Part shown: positions 1-9,384 of the stretch, one piece after another
Layout of the letters: each line of letters begins with the position of its first letter
Position numbering within the stretch: position 1 is the first letter of the stretch
Assembly: GCF_017742245.1 (NCBI RefSeq)
Contig: NZ_JAGHKO010000001.1
Span: 587,061-651,060 of the forward strand
DNA: 64,000 nucleotides
Direction: 5' to 3'
From: Niastella soli
Lineage (GTDB): Bacteria; Bacteroidota; Bacteroidia; Chitinophagales; Chitinophagaceae
Translations under genes and position numbers: made by a program
The notes under the pieces: model-generated
What the model was told of the DNA's origin: nothing
What the model saw: the letters and a program-made list of their open reading frames with translations, nothing else
Databases searched by the model: none

Positions 1-21
1 GTTCGAGTCCCTCCATGCGCA
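1..21 (+). tRNA. 3' end of a tRNA, cut by the left edge
   Basis: The first bases read as a T loop (TTCGAGT, 2-8), the 3' side of the T stem (9-13), the 3' acceptor strand (14-20) and a discriminator A (21). CCA is not encoded. The anticodon lies outside the window, so the isotype cannot be told. A terminator hairpin follows directly. Confidence 0.75.
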
Positions 22-30
22 CAATTCCCA

Positions 31-66
31 AGGTGGGTCATCTGCAAAGATGGCCCACTTTTTTAT
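31..66 (+). terminator. Rho-independent terminator after the tRNA
   Basis: GTGGGTCATCT pairs with AGATGGCCCAC (one G-T pair) around a short GCAA-type loop and is followed by a run of T. It closes the tRNA transcript. Confidence 0.75.
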
Positions 67-198
67 TCTCGTCACCTTAAACAGGGATATTCCATTTTTT
101 TTACTAAATTCAATCAATTAATATCCCCCAAAAGGCAATAGGGAAAATAGAGAACAGACTGTTTTATTAAAAAACCTGTTTCTGTAAACTTTATTTTC

Positions 199-789
199 AT
201 GAAAAGACTCCTTACCATTAGCATCTTTTTCTTACCTGCACTTTTATTTGCCCAGCAAAAAACTGGCAGTTTTATTAAAGAACATCTTTATGTAAAAGTT
301 TCTCCCGCTCTGGTATTCTCGATAGCACGTAAAGAAGCTCCACAAAATGGAGGAGGCCAGGTGGCACCTGCTATTTTTGGTGCGGCCGGGGCTAAAATCC
401 GTTATGCTGCTTTAGGTTTTAGTGCCGGTTATTTTAATTTAAAAGAAATAGCACCTGTTACACTCCCAATCGGGGCCGACCTTACCATTACAGACTTTAA
501 AGCGAAAAAAGCCTTCCCTGTTATCACCGCGCAATGGCATAAGGCACATTCAACCGAAAATTATGGTTCGGGCCACTATTATTATAACATCTCTGGGAAA
601 GATCTTTTTAGTATTGGCGCAGGCGTTTCCTTCCGGATCTTAAAAACAACCAAAATTCAGACGACATTAAGTTATTCGAAATTGAGCTGTGATGCCAAAG
701 TAACGTATGTAAACGGTCCTAATCGTAGTGATACCTATTACAAAAGCCCCCTGGAGATGGCAGTCCTTGCGGCAAGTATAGTATTATAG
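199..789 (+). CDS. Secreted protein of unknown function
   Basis: This 196-residue protein starts with a clear signal peptide (Lys-Arg, then a hydrophobic run ending FAQQ near residue 20), so it is exported. The rest is rich in alternating hydrophobic and polar residues with many Gly, Ser and Tyr, as in small outer-membrane beta-barrels or periplasmic beta proteins. I do not recognise a family. It stands alone between the tRNA terminator and its own strong terminator at 823-852. Export is well supported; the function is not known. Confidence 0.7.
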   Translation: MKRLLTISIFFLPALLFAQQKTGSFIKEHLYVKVSPALVFSIARKEAPQNGGGQVAPAIFGAAGAKIRYAALGFSAGYFNLKEIAPVTLPIGADLTITDFKAKKAFPVITAQWHKAHSTENYGSGHYYYNISGKDLFSIGAGVSFRILKTTKIQTTLSYSKLSCDAKVTYVNGPNRSDTYYKSPLEMAVLAASIVL

Positions 790-822
790 CCGGTGCGCCC
801 ATGATCCAAAAATTCCAACGAG

Positions 823-852
823 GGGCCAGCTGAAACTGGCCCACTTTTTTTA
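823..852 (+). terminator. Terminator of the secreted-protein gene
   Basis: A perfect 7-bp stem GGGCCAG/CTGGCCC (823-829 with 836-842) around a 6-nt loop is followed by a T tract at 845-852. Confidence 0.8.
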
Positions 853-956
853 TTAAGATCTATTATTAGAGCTGACAAAAGTCATCTGTGATACAGGTAT
901 TTATCATCCGGTGCATTGGTAAACTTGCTAACTTTATACAGCCTAATACTTCATGT

Positions 957-1778
957 ATGCAAACCATCCTCTTAGCGGTGGATTTTTCGCCCGCATCCCG
1001 CAACGCTGCTGTATTTGCAGCAGAACTGGCCAAATTATTACATACTAAATTGCTCCTTTTCCATGCCTATATGCTGCCTACCCCCATTAGCGAGGTGCCA
1101 TATGCCATGGTTACTGTAGATAACCTGCAAAAAGAGAATGAGGAGCAAATAAAAAAAGAAGCAGACTGGCTGCACGATGATTTTGGGCTTGAAATAGAGT
1201 GGCTCGTACGTATTGGCATCGCTTCAGATGAAATAAAAACCCTGACCAGGGAAAAAGACATTGGCCTTATAGTAATGGGTATGAAGGGCGCCGGAGGGCT
1301 CGACAAGATCATTGGCAGCACTACCATCAACGTTTCCCGTAAAGTAAAAACCCCCGTTTTGGTGGTGCCCCACGACGCGGCCTATACCCCCATAAAAAAT
1401 ATTACTTACGCCAGCGATTTTAGCTATAAAACCAGCACCCGGCTGTTCAATCCCCTGCTGGAACTGGCCCGGGCCTTTGCTGCAAAAACACATATTCTGT
1501 TTGTCCGGCAACACCATGGCGGAAATTCCGAACTGGAGTTTACCGGTAAAAAAAGTAGTGAACTTATTTTTGAAGGGTACGACCACGAATACGTCACCAC
1601 CGAAGAACCATCTGTAAATCAAGGAATTAGCAGATATTTAAGACAACATTCCAGCGAATTACTGGTAATGGTGGCCCATAAACATACTTTTCTTGAAAGG
1701 GTATTTTCGAAGAACCATACCACGGCTATGGCCTACGAAACCCACGTTCCCCTGCTTATTTTGCAGGATAAAGACTAA
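957..1778 (+). CDS. Universal stress protein, tandem UspA domains
   Basis: This is a 273-residue UspA-family protein with two domains. Domain 1 (about 1-140) begins MQTILLAVDFS and carries the nucleotide-binding loop GMKGAGGLDKIIGS at 108-121. Domain 2 (about 147-273) begins ITYASDFS but lacks an intact G-x2-G loop, so only the first domain probably binds ATP. Family members are cytoplasmic proteins linked to stress survival; the exact role is usually unclear. The reading frame is open back to 888, but the ATG at 957 is chosen because family members start with this strand-forming sequence and the extra 23 residues do not look like UspA. Confidence 0.88.
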   Translation: MQTILLAVDFSPASRNAAVFAAELAKLLHTKLLLFHAYMLPTPISEVPYAMVTVDNLQKENEEQIKKEADWLHDDFGLEIEWLVRIGIASDEIKTLTREKDIGLIVMGMKGAGGLDKIIGSTTINVSRKVKTPVLVVPHDAAYTPIKNITYASDFSYKTSTRLFNPLLELARAFAAKTHILFVRQHHGGNSELEFTGKKSSELIFEGYDHEYVTTEEPSVNQGISRYLRQHSSELLVMVAHKHTFLERVFSKNHTTAMAYETHVPLLILQDKD

Positions 1779-1802
1779 CTGGAATTATACATCCCGACTC
1801 GT

Positions 1803-1834
1803 TTTGACCGAGTTCTCTGTTTGCCTTACCTTTG
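1803..1834 (+). promoter_or_regulatory. Bacteroidota-type promoter of tig
   Basis: TTTG at 1803-1806 and TACCTTTG at 1827-1834 are separated by 20 bp, matching the -33/-7 pattern of the Bacteroidota primary sigma factor. The box overlaps an upstream in-frame start at 1832, which argues for the ATG at 1859. Confidence 0.7.
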
Positions 1835-1858
1835 CAACCCAATTTAAAAAATAGCGCT

Positions 1859-3238
1859 ATGGCAACAGTTACCAGAGAGAATATCGGACTGCTGAATGAT
1901 AAGATTACCATAAAAGTAGCCGGAGCAGATTATCTGCCTTCTTTTGAAAAAGCACTCAAGAATTATAGCAAACAGGCCAATATACCTGGTTTCCGTAAAG
2001 GCATGGTCCCTACAGGCATGATCAAAAAAATGCATGGCCAGTCAGTATTTGCTGATGAAGTGATCAGAACTGTAGAGAAAGAACTCGGCAATTACATGCA
2101 AAATGAAAAGCTGGAGATCTTCGCTCAGCCTTTACCGCTTGCTACGGATGAAGCCCCTAAATTAGACATGAATAACCCCACTGAGTACGTGTTTGATTTT
2201 GAAGTAGGGTTAAAACCTTCATTTGACGTAGCTGACCTGGCCAAAGAAAAAATGACCCGCCATAAAGTAACGGTTACTGAAGAAATGATCAATGATGAAG
2301 TAAACCGTTTACAGGTGCGTCATGGCAAACTTGTTGACCGCGATGCAGTTTCTGAAGATGACAACGTATTAAATGTAACCTTCACCGAAACCGATGCAAA
2401 CGGTAACGAAATTGAAGGCGGCATTAAAAAAGATAATTCTTTCCTGGTAAAATATTTTGCAGAAGCAGTACGCAGCACCCTTACCGGCAAGAAAAAAGAT
2501 GATGTATTCAACATTCAGTTAAATAAAGCCTTCGACGAAAAAGAAAGAGAGTGGGTACTGAGCGACCTCGGCCTTGATAAACATGACGAAGCCGCTGCTG
2601 CTAAATTCTTCAACGTAACCATCACCAAAGTTGGCCTGGTTGAAAAAGCAGAACTGAATGAAGAGTCCTTCAAGACGATCTATCCCAAAAAAGAGATCAA
2701 AACAGAAGCAGAATTCCGCAATGAAATAAAAGAAGAAATTCAAAGCTACTGGGATAAGCAAACGAAAAATCATTTACAGCACGAGATCTATCACGTACTG
2801 GTAGACCATACCAAGATCGAATTCCCTGAATCGTTCCTGAAACGCTGGATGCAAACCGGTGGTGAACAACCTAAATCTCAGGAAGAAGTAGAACATGAAT
2901 TCCCTACGTTCGCCAACCAGCTTAAATGGACTTTGATCACCGATAAACTGGTACAGGAAAATAACATCGAAGTAAAGAACGAAGACATCGAAGCTTTCGC
3001 CAAACAACAGTTATTCGGATACATGGGCATGAACCTGCAGGATGAAGAACAACCATGGATTGCAGAATACATCACCCGTATGATGAAAGACCGTAAGTTT
3101 GTTGAAGATGCTTACCACCGTATTCAAACCGAGAAAGTGTTTGACCTGGTTGAAACAAAAGTAAACGCCACTGAAAAGCCGGTTACTGTAGAAGAGTTCT
3201 CTAAAGAAGCTGAAAAACACCAGCATCACCACCATTAG
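1859..3238 (+). CDS. tig: Trigger factor, ribosome-associated chaperone
   Basis: Trigger factor binds the ribosome near the exit tunnel and shields nascent chains. The 459-residue product has the N-terminal ribosome-binding signature GFRKG at 44-48 within NIPGFRKGMVP, a middle region at the PPIase-like position that is divergent from the FKBP domain, and a helical C-terminal substrate-binding part. The start at 1859 is preferred because the promoter -7 box lies at 1827-1834. The protein ends in a natural His-rich tail (HQHHHH). In many genomes tig precedes clpP/clpX; here it is followed by a terminator and a convergent regulator gene, so it is monocistronic. Confidence 0.92.
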   Translation: MATVTRENIGLLNDKITIKVAGADYLPSFEKALKNYSKQANIPGFRKGMVPTGMIKKMHGQSVFADEVIRTVEKELGNYMQNEKLEIFAQPLPLATDEAPKLDMNNPTEYVFDFEVGLKPSFDVADLAKEKMTRHKVTVTEEMINDEVNRLQVRHGKLVDRDAVSEDDNVLNVTFTETDANGNEIEGGIKKDNSFLVKYFAEAVRSTLTGKKKDDVFNIQLNKAFDEKEREWVLSDLGLDKHDEAAAAKFFNVTITKVGLVEKAELNEESFKTIYPKKEIKTEAEFRNEIKEEIQSYWDKQTKNHLQHEIYHVLVDHTKIEFPESFLKRWMQTGGEQPKSQEEVEHEFPTFANQLKWTLITDKLVQENNIEVKNEDIEAFAKQQLFGYMGMNLQDEEQPWIAEYITRMMKDRKFVEDAYHRIQTEKVFDLVETKVNATEKPVTVEEFSKEAEKHQHHHH

Positions 3239-3262
3239 TAGATAATAATCTCTGTTTAAATA

Positions 3263-3293
3263 AAAAAGCCTGGAACATGATTCCGGGCTTTTT
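3263..3293. terminator. Bidirectional terminator between tig and the ArsR gene
   Basis: AAAAAGCCTGGAA pairs with TTCCGGGCTTTTT around a 5-nt loop (one wobble pair). A runs on the left and T runs on the right let it act for both converging genes. Confidence 0.8.
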
Positions 3294-3298
3294 GTTTA

Positions 3299-3604
3299 TT
3301 ACTCCCCTTCCAAAAAGCTACCCAATGCATCCAGCTTCTCATTCCAGAACCGATGGTATTGTGTTACCCATTCCGCCACCTCTTTCAACCGGTTGAAATC
3401 TACCGCACAAAAACGCTCCCGTCCCTGTTGCTTTATTATTACAAGGCCGCATTCAGTTAATATTTTAATATGCTTTGAAATAGCAGGTCTGCTTATTTCA
3501 AAATTCTCAGCCACCCCATTCAAGGTCAGGGATTTATTGGCCAGCAGGCCAATGATCTCCCGCCGTGTTGGGTCGGCAATAGCCTGAAAAACATCACGAC
3601 GCAT
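3299..3604 (-). CDS. ArsR-family winged-helix regulator
   Basis: This 101-residue DNA-binding protein has the ArsR-type winged helix: an N-terminal FQAIADPTRREIIGLL segment, a recognition helix region ISRPAISKHIKIL (about 58-70) and a wing with QQGRERFC. It resembles the subgroup often placed next to SRPBCC/activator-of-Hsp90-like genes, but no such gene is adjacent. There is no clear metal-binding Cys pair, so metal sensing is not supported. It converges on tig, shares its terminator, and has its own promoter at 3633-3663. Confidence 0.87.
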   Translation of the reverse strand: MRRDVFQAIADPTRREIIGLLANKSLTLNGVAENFEISRPAISKHIKILTECGLVIIKQQGRERFCAVDFNRLKEVAEWVTQYHRFWNEKLDALGSFLEGE

Positions 3605-3632
3605 ACAATTGGTTTATGTAACTATTCGGTTG

Positions 3633-3663
3633 CAAAATTATGTGTAACAACCCGGTTCGCAAA
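3633..3663 (-). promoter_or_regulatory. Promoter of the ArsR-family gene
   Basis: Read on the minus strand, TTTG (3660-3663) and TAATTTTG (3633-3640) are 19 bp apart. The start codon lies about 28 nt downstream. Confidence 0.65.
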
Positions 3664-3862
3664 GCACAGAGATACAGAGAATCCAGACATCGCCGGCAAT
3701 GGAAATAATTGCTCAGGAAACAACATATAACAATTTGATTAAGTGCCGCTTATGCAATTACCGGGGCTATAATAAATTGCTTGTACTTTCCGTTTATATT
3801 ATCTACCTTTTCTCCATTATTCTAAATCCCTGAAAACCACTATCCTATTAAAATACCCTTAA

Positions 3863-6800
3863 ATGAAGTACCCGTTACTCGTAGCTTTTTCATTGTTCGT
3901 ATCCATAAAGAGCTCGGCCCAGGAGATCATTCGTCCTGTTAAGTTAAAAAGTGGTCCCCTCTCTAAAAACAAAAACCTTCGCAATGACCTGCATCTTACT
4001 GACTCCCTGAGCAAACACCATTTCAGAAGCAGGTACTATGCACTTATTCAGTTTACAAAACTTCCCGATGCAGCAGAGCGGAAAGCCCTTGCTCAGGAAG
4101 GGATCTTATTATATGATTATATACCCGACAATACGTATTTAGCCGAAATAACCGACAGACTTGCACCAGGTTTGCTTAAAAAGAGTACCATCGGCGCCGT
4201 TTATACGCTGGAAACAAAAACCAAAATAGCCCCGGTGCTACAAAAAGAGTTGGGCGAAACCATGCGTGACCCCGACAAATTAATAGCGGTCAGTTTTTAC
4301 GGGAATATTGATAAAGCCACCGCCATTGCTGAATTAAAACAGGCAGGCGCCCAGATAGTGGAAACCAAAATACAACCCGCCCATGTAGTGTTTATTGATG
4401 GTACAGCCAGTGTGGTGCAAAAAGTAGCGTCACTTCCCTTCGTGGCTTATGTTAGCAGCCAGCAAATGAAGCAGGTAAGCCTCAACTACAGAAACCGGGG
4501 TACCCATGGCGTTAACATGGTGAGCACCCCAGCCGGCCGTAACCTGCAGGGCGCCAATGTATACATGGGAATTGGCGATGATGGGGATGCCAGCACCCAT
4601 ATTGATAACGCGGTGCACCTTATTAACAGGAATCAGGCAGCTGCCTCCGGTCATGCCACCCATACCATGGGAACCATGGGCGGGGCCGGTATTGTAAACC
4701 CGAAGTATAAGGGTATGGCGCCAAAAGCAACGTTCATAGGCCAGTACTTCAGCGATATTCTGGTGAACTCGCCCTATTATGTAGCCGATTATGATATGGT
4801 TATTACCAACAACTCCTATCATGGTGCAGCAGCGGGTTGCCTTGGCCAGGGCGATTATGATTATTTGAGTAATTATGTAGATTACCTCATGAATGTCGAC
4901 CGTACAATTTTACACGTGTTTGCAGCTGGTAACGATGGCGCCTTAACCTGTTCGCCCTTCCCCTTTGCATTTGGAACGGTAAAATCAGGTTTTCAAACCG
5001 CGAAGAACGTATTAACGGTTGGCGCATTGGAAACCAGCAACAATACCATTGCCGGTTTATCGAGCCGCGGTCCCGTTGCTGATGGGCGGTTAAAACCAGA
5101 GATCGTTGCAGGTGGCCAGGGTATTATTTCTACCATTCCGTCTAACGGATATTGGGACTTGTCAGGGACCAGTCAGGCAGCACCAACTGTTGCCGGAACA
5201 ATGGGACTATTATACGAACGCTATCGCCAGTTAAATAGCGGCACCAACCCTACCGCCGCCTTAATAAAAGCAGTAGCCTGTAATGGTGCCGAAGACCTCG
5301 GTAATCCCGGACCCGATTTTACCTTTGGATTTGGTTCGTTGAACGCCCTAAACGCAGTACAGGCTCTTGAGAACAATAACTACTTCAACGGCGTAACACC
5401 CCATGGTGGTTCACAAACTTTTACTATTACCGGGGTGCCTGCGGGTATGGCCCAGATAAAGATCTTACTCCACTGGAATGATCCTTCAGCCTTTCCGTAT
5501 GCTGCTACCACCCTCGTAAACGATCTGGACCTTACAGTTACTGGTTCCGATGCCATCCTTCATCGCCCTTTGATACTCGATCCATCTTCAGGCAATGTAA
5601 ACAATGTGGCAGTAGAAGGTGTGGATTCCAGAAACAATATTGAACAGGTAGTTATCAATAACCCACCCGCAGGTAACTTCTCAGTAACAGTTACCGGTAC
5701 TGCTGTACCATGGGGCCCACAGGATTTTGTGGTAACGTATCAGGTTATTGCCCCCACTATAAATCTTATGTATCCATTTGGCGGCGAAACCCTGGTCCCT
5801 GGCGAAGGTGAGTACATTCGCTGGAGCGCTTTTGATGGCGACACTAACCCCTTTACCATTGAATACTCGCTCAATAATGGCGGCAGCTGGACAACCATCG
5901 ACAACAACGTTGCTGCTACTGCCCGTACTTATTTGTGGACGGTACCATCGTCCCCTTCAGCTACAGCGCTGGTACGCGTAAAACGCAACGGCACCGCTAC
6001 TACAGATATAAGCGATTTTACATTCACCATATTAGATCAGCCTGTTGTAACCCTTACCAATGCCTGTACGGGTTATGTTGACCTTAACTGGGGCGCCATC
6101 ACTGCAGCCACCAGTTACGATATCATGATGCTGAAAGGCGACGATATGAGCGTAATAGCCACTACAACAGGCACCAGCTATACTTTGGGCGGGTTGAATA
6201 AGGACAGCACCTATTGGTTGGCTGTACGTCCGAAATTGGGTGCAACACCCGGCCGGCGCTCACTCGGACAAAGTATCATCCCAACCGGTGGCGCCTGTGC
6301 ATCACCATCTTTCGATAATGACATCACAACTGATTTGCTGATAGCTCCTGTAACCGGCCGTAAATTTACCACCTCACAATTAGGGTTGGTCGCTCCCCAG
6401 GTCCGGATCAGGAATATAGGTGCAGCCGTTGCATCAGGAACTTTCAACATTTATTATCAGGTAAATGGCGGTTCAACTGTAATGGAAGGCCCTACACAAA
6501 CCATTGCAGCTAACGGTACTTATACTCATACCTTCGGTACGGCCTTCGATTTCTCATTAGAAGGGACCTATACCATAAAAGCCTGGGTTGATTTTGGCGG
6601 CGATCCTTCACACCTCAACGACACGCTGGTAACTGTGGTGAAGCATTTGAGAAACGATCCCCTTCTTTTAAGTCCCTCTTATACCGAAGGGTTTGAAACA
6701 GCTGCTGAACAAAGTTATACCACCGGCACCCTTGGCTTTACCGGGCTTGATCGCTGCGATTTCTTTGCCGAGACCAGTAATGGACGGGCCCGCACTTTTG

Positions 6801-9157
6801 TAAATACAGGCATAGCCAGAACCGGTAATCGGGCAGTAACGCTCGATCAAAAAGCCAATAGCAGTATTCAGCAAGATAACCTCATTACCACCTTTAACCT
6901 GAGTAACTATACCGGTGGTCAGCAGTTATGGCTTACCTTCTATTTTCAAAACCAGGGCATTGATTTCCCGGCAGCCAATAACACAGTTTATATCCGGGGC
7001 AGTGAGAACGATGCCTGGATCCCTGTGTATACACTCCCTGTCAACTCAGCTGATTTTGGAATATACCTGCCTGCTACACCGGTCAATATAACCGAAACGC
7101 TGGCCAATGCTTCCCCGGCCCAAACAGTAAGCAGTAGTTTCCAGGTGAGGTTTGGCGAACATGGCTACAATTCAACCAACTCGGTAGTAGTGGATCGCAA
7201 CCTCGATGATGGTTATACATTTGATGATATAACCATTACCCTAACCACAGACGATGCAAGCATAACACAATTGATAAGTCCGGCAACAGCCAATATATGT
7301 TCATTAAGTGCTGCCGAATCAATAACCGTTCAGGTAAAAAATTCAAGTCCGGGAACCCTTACCAACGTCCCCGTCACATACCAGATAAATACTAACCCCG
7401 TGGTCACGGATACCATCGCTTCCCTGACACCTGGCCAGGTACTTAATTATACGTTTGTGCAAAAAGCCGATCTGTCGGCCTCAAAACAATACACGTTAAA
7501 AACATATGTCGACTATCCTACAGACAACTACCGGTCGAACGATACGGTGACCACTACCTTCCAAACTACTACCCTTGTCAACAGCTTTCCTTACCTGGAA
7601 AGTTTCGAGACTGGTGCAGGCAGCTGGTATGCCAGCGGACAAAACAGCAGCTGGCAATGGGGTACCCCTGGCGGCACTATCATAAACAAAGCAGCCAATG
7701 GCACAAAAGCCTGGGTTACCAACTTAACAGGTAACTATAACAATAATGAATCATCATACCTGTATTCACCCTGCTTTGACCTGAGTGGTTTAACAACACC
7801 GGTGCTTTCTTTCAGTCACATCTATAGAACGGAATCCGGTTGGGATTTCCATTGGGTTGAATACAGCACCGACGGAACAACCTGGAATAAACTGGGTACT
7901 AACAGCAGCGGCGGTATCAACTGGTACAATGCAGCGGCCAACAGATGGAATGGGGCCGACCCCATTTGGCGTGTATCGAGCCATGATATTCCTTCCCATG
8001 CCTCCACAGTCCGGTTCAGGATCGCTATGACGGCTGATGCCGGTCTTACTTATGAAGGGGTAGGCATCGACGACATTCATATATTTGACAAAGCAGCCAT
8101 TTACAACGGGCCAAATATTACCAGTGGCTTAACACAAACGGTAAGTGGTTCTGGCTGGACACACTTTAATACTGGCGGCAACCGCGTAGTATCTATAAAC
8201 CCGAATGGACAAAACCTGGGCAGCACAGATGTAAGAGTATACATCAATTCCAGCGGCGTACGCAATGATGGAAGACAATATTATCTCGATAGAAATATTG
8301 TGATACAACCTGCCAGTGTGCCAACGGGCCCCGTAACGGTTCGATATTATTTCCTTGAATCAGAAGCCCGCAACCTCATGAACGCTACCGGTTGCGGCAG
8401 TTGCAGTACCATCTCAGATGCCTATGCAGCAGGCGTTACCCAATACAGCAATGCACCGGCAGAAGAAAATGGCAACCTGCTCGATGACCTGAACGGTACC
8501 TTTAATTTTATCACGCCATCGAACGTGGACATAATACCATATGACAATGGTTATTATGCCGAATACCAGGTAAGCAACTTCTCTGAATTCTGGATCAATA
8601 GCGGTGGTCCCGGGCAAAATATGCCGCTACCAATGGTTTTAGGCATGTTCTCCGTTACAAAAAATAATGCTACCGCTTTAATACAATGGACAACCCTGCA
8701 GGAAACCAATACCAAAGAATTCATTATAGAAAGAAGTACAGACGGCAGCCATTATGAGACCATTGGTTCTGTACCTGCAAGTGGCAATACCTCTACTGTA
8801 AGCAAATACCAGTTTACCGATAAACAAATGGCAACCGGTATCAATTACTACCGCATTAAAACAATGGATAACGATGCGAAGTATGCCTTTTCACCGGTAC
8901 GTACCATCAATAACTCTGATAATGATTTCACTATCAGCCTGCTGCCAAATCCCGTAACAAAAGGCACCGTGTATGTAAATACCTCTGTGAACTGTAACCG
9001 CATTGACGTGCGGGATGCCATAGGCCGCCTCATTAAAACAGTGAACGTAAAAGGCACTTATAACCCCATAGACGTTCACCAGCTAAACAAAGGCATGTAC
9101 TTTATTAACGTAATAACAGACAACGGTTCAAAAATAGAAAAGCTCTTTGTTGAATAA
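3863..9157 (+). CDS. Secreted subtilisin-like (S8) protease with T9SS sorting domain
   Basis: This 1764-residue exported protein has a signal peptide (1-19), a propeptide-like region (about 20-210) and an S8 peptidase domain. Visible catalytic features are an Asp-rich segment GIGDDGD (about 236-242), His264 in GHATHTMGT, an oxyanion Asn in ITNNSYHG (about 314-321) and Ser437 in LSGTSQAAP. Downstream come beta-rich modules: fibronectin/CARDB-like repeats (about 640-1230), a MAM/lectin-like segment starting FPYLESFETG, and a T9SS type A C-terminal domain (last about 80 residues, SLLPNPV...GMYFINV...KLFVE). By family it is carried to the surface by T9SS, where the tail is removed. It is probably a degradative extracellular protease. 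A heptamer array and hairpin follow the stop codon. Confidence 0.9.
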   Translation: MKYPLLVAFSLFVSIKSSAQEIIRPVKLKSGPLSKNKNLRNDLHLTDSLSKHHFRSRYYALIQFTKLPDAAERKALAQEGILLYDYIPDNTYLAEITDRLAPGLLKKSTIGAVYTLETKTKIAPVLQKELGETMRDPDKLIAVSFYGNIDKATAIAELKQAGAQIVETKIQPAHVVFIDGTASVVQKVASLPFVAYVSSQQMKQVSLNYRNRGTHGVNMVSTPAGRNLQGANVYMGIGDDGDASTHIDNAVHLINRNQAAASGHATHTMGTMGGAGIVNPKYKGMAPKATFIGQYFSDILVNSPYYVADYDMVITNNSYHGAAAGCLGQGDYDYLSNYVDYLMNVDRTILHVFAAGNDGALTCSPFPFAFGTVKSGFQTAKNVLTVGALETSNNTIAGLSSRGPVADGRLKPEIVAGGQGIISTIPSNGYWDLSGTSQAAPTVAGTMGLLYERYRQLNSGTNPTAALIKAVACNGAEDLGNPGPDFTFGFGSLNALNAVQALENNNYFNGVTPHGGSQTFTITGVPAGMAQIKILLHWNDPSAFPYAATTLVNDLDLTVTGSDAILHRPLILDPSSGNVNNVAVEGVDSRNNIEQVVINNPPAGNFSVTVTGTAVPWGPQDFVVTYQVIAPTINLMYPFGGETLVPGEGEYIRWSAFDGDTNPFTIEYSLNNGGSWTTIDNNVAATARTYLWTVPSSPSATALVRVKRNGTATTDISDFTFTILDQPVVTLTNACTGYVDLNWGAITAATSYDIMMLKGDDMSVIATTTGTSYTLGGLNKDSTYWLAVRPKLGATPGRRSLGQSIIPTGGACASPSFDNDITTDLLIAPVTGRKFTTSQLGLVAPQVRIRNIGAAVASGTFNIYYQVNGGSTVMEGPTQTIAANGTYTHTFGTAFDFSLEGTYTIKAWVDFGGDPSHLNDTLVTVVKHLRNDPLLLSPSYTEGFETAAEQSYTTGTLGFTGLDRCDFFAETSNGRARTFVNTGIARTGNRAVTLDQKANSSIQQDNLITTFNLSNYTGGQQLWLTFYFQNQGIDFPAANNTVYIRGSENDAWIPVYTLPVNSADFGIYLPATPVNITETLANASPAQTVSSSFQVRFGEHGYNSTNSVVVDRNLDDGYTFDDITITLTTDDASITQLISPATANICSLSAAESITVQVKNSSPGTLTNVPVTYQINTNPVVTDTIASLTPGQVLNYTFVQKADLSASKQYTLKTYVDYPTDNYRSNDTVTTTFQTTTLVNSFPYLESFETGAGSWYASGQNSSWQWGTPGGTIINKAANGTKAWVTNLTGNYNNNESSYLYSPCFDLSGLTTPVLSFSHIYRTESGWDFHWVEYSTDGTTWNKLGTNSSGGINWYNAAANRWNGADPIWRVSSHDIPSHASTVRFRIAMTADAGLTYEGVGIDDIHIFDKAAIYNGPNITSGLTQTVSGSGWTHFNTGGNRVVSINPNGQNLGSTDVRVYINSSGVRNDGRQYYLDRNIVIQPASVPTGPVTVRYYFLESEARNLMNATGCGSCSTISDAYAAGVTQYSNAPAEENGNLLDDLNGTFNFITPSNVDIIPYDNGYYAEYQVSNFSEFWINSGGPGQNMPLPMVLGMFSVTKNNATALIQWTTLQETNTKEFIIERSTDGSHYETIGSVPASGNTSTVSKYQFTDKQMATGINYYRIKTMDNDAKYAFSPVRTINNSDNDFTISLLPNPVTKGTVYVNTSVNCNRIDVRDAIGRLIKTVNVKGTYNPIDVHQLNKGMYFINVITDNGSKIEKLFVE

Positions 9158-9159
9158 AC

Positions 9160-9187
9160 TGAAGTAAGAAGTAAGAAATAGGAAGTA
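9160..9187 (+). repeat. Heptamer array, four units of RGAARTA type
   Basis: Four 7-bp units (TGAAGTA, AGAAGTA, AGAAATA, GGAAGTA) begin 2 nt after the protease stop codon. An inverted array of the same word lies at 9255-9282. Confidence 0.75.
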
Positions 9188-9222
9188 CGATGAACCTCAT
9201 GTTCGTACTTCCTATTTTTTTT
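9176..9222 (+). terminator. Terminator of the protease gene
   Basis: A perfect 15-bp stem (9176-9190 with 9203-9217) is followed by a T run to 9222. The left arm is made from the heptamer array. Confidence 0.75.
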
Positions 9223-9254
9223 TCCTACACCTACTGCTCTATACGTTCTTCTTA

Positions 9255-9282
9255 TCTCCTACTTCCTAATTCCTACCTCCTT
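9255..9282 (+). repeat. Heptamer array, inverted partner of 9160-9187
   Basis: Units TCTCCTA, CTTCCTA, ATTCCTA, CCTCCTT keep a 7-bp period. The reverse complement gives TAGGAAG-like words, the same core as the array at 9160. Confidence 0.65.
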
Positions 9283-9357
9283 CCGTCGCCAAAACCATAG
9301 CAAAGGAGGCCCCCAGGTGATCCACCCGCTACTTTTCTTCAATTCATCAACTAGAGT

Positions 9358-9365
9358 TATTTTTG
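9358..9365 (+). promoter_or_regulatory. -7 promoter element before the EamA gene
   Basis: TATTTTTG fits TAnnTTTG. No clear -33 element is seen 19-21 bp upstream. Confidence 0.4.
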
Positions 9366-9384
9366 CCATCCAAAAAAACAAGCA

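Noticed and set aside
9300-9331. Sequence similar to the complement of a 16S rRNA 3' end (AAAGGAGG ... GGTGATCCACC).
   Set aside because: The match is split by extra bases and differs from the Bacteroidota version; probably coincidence.
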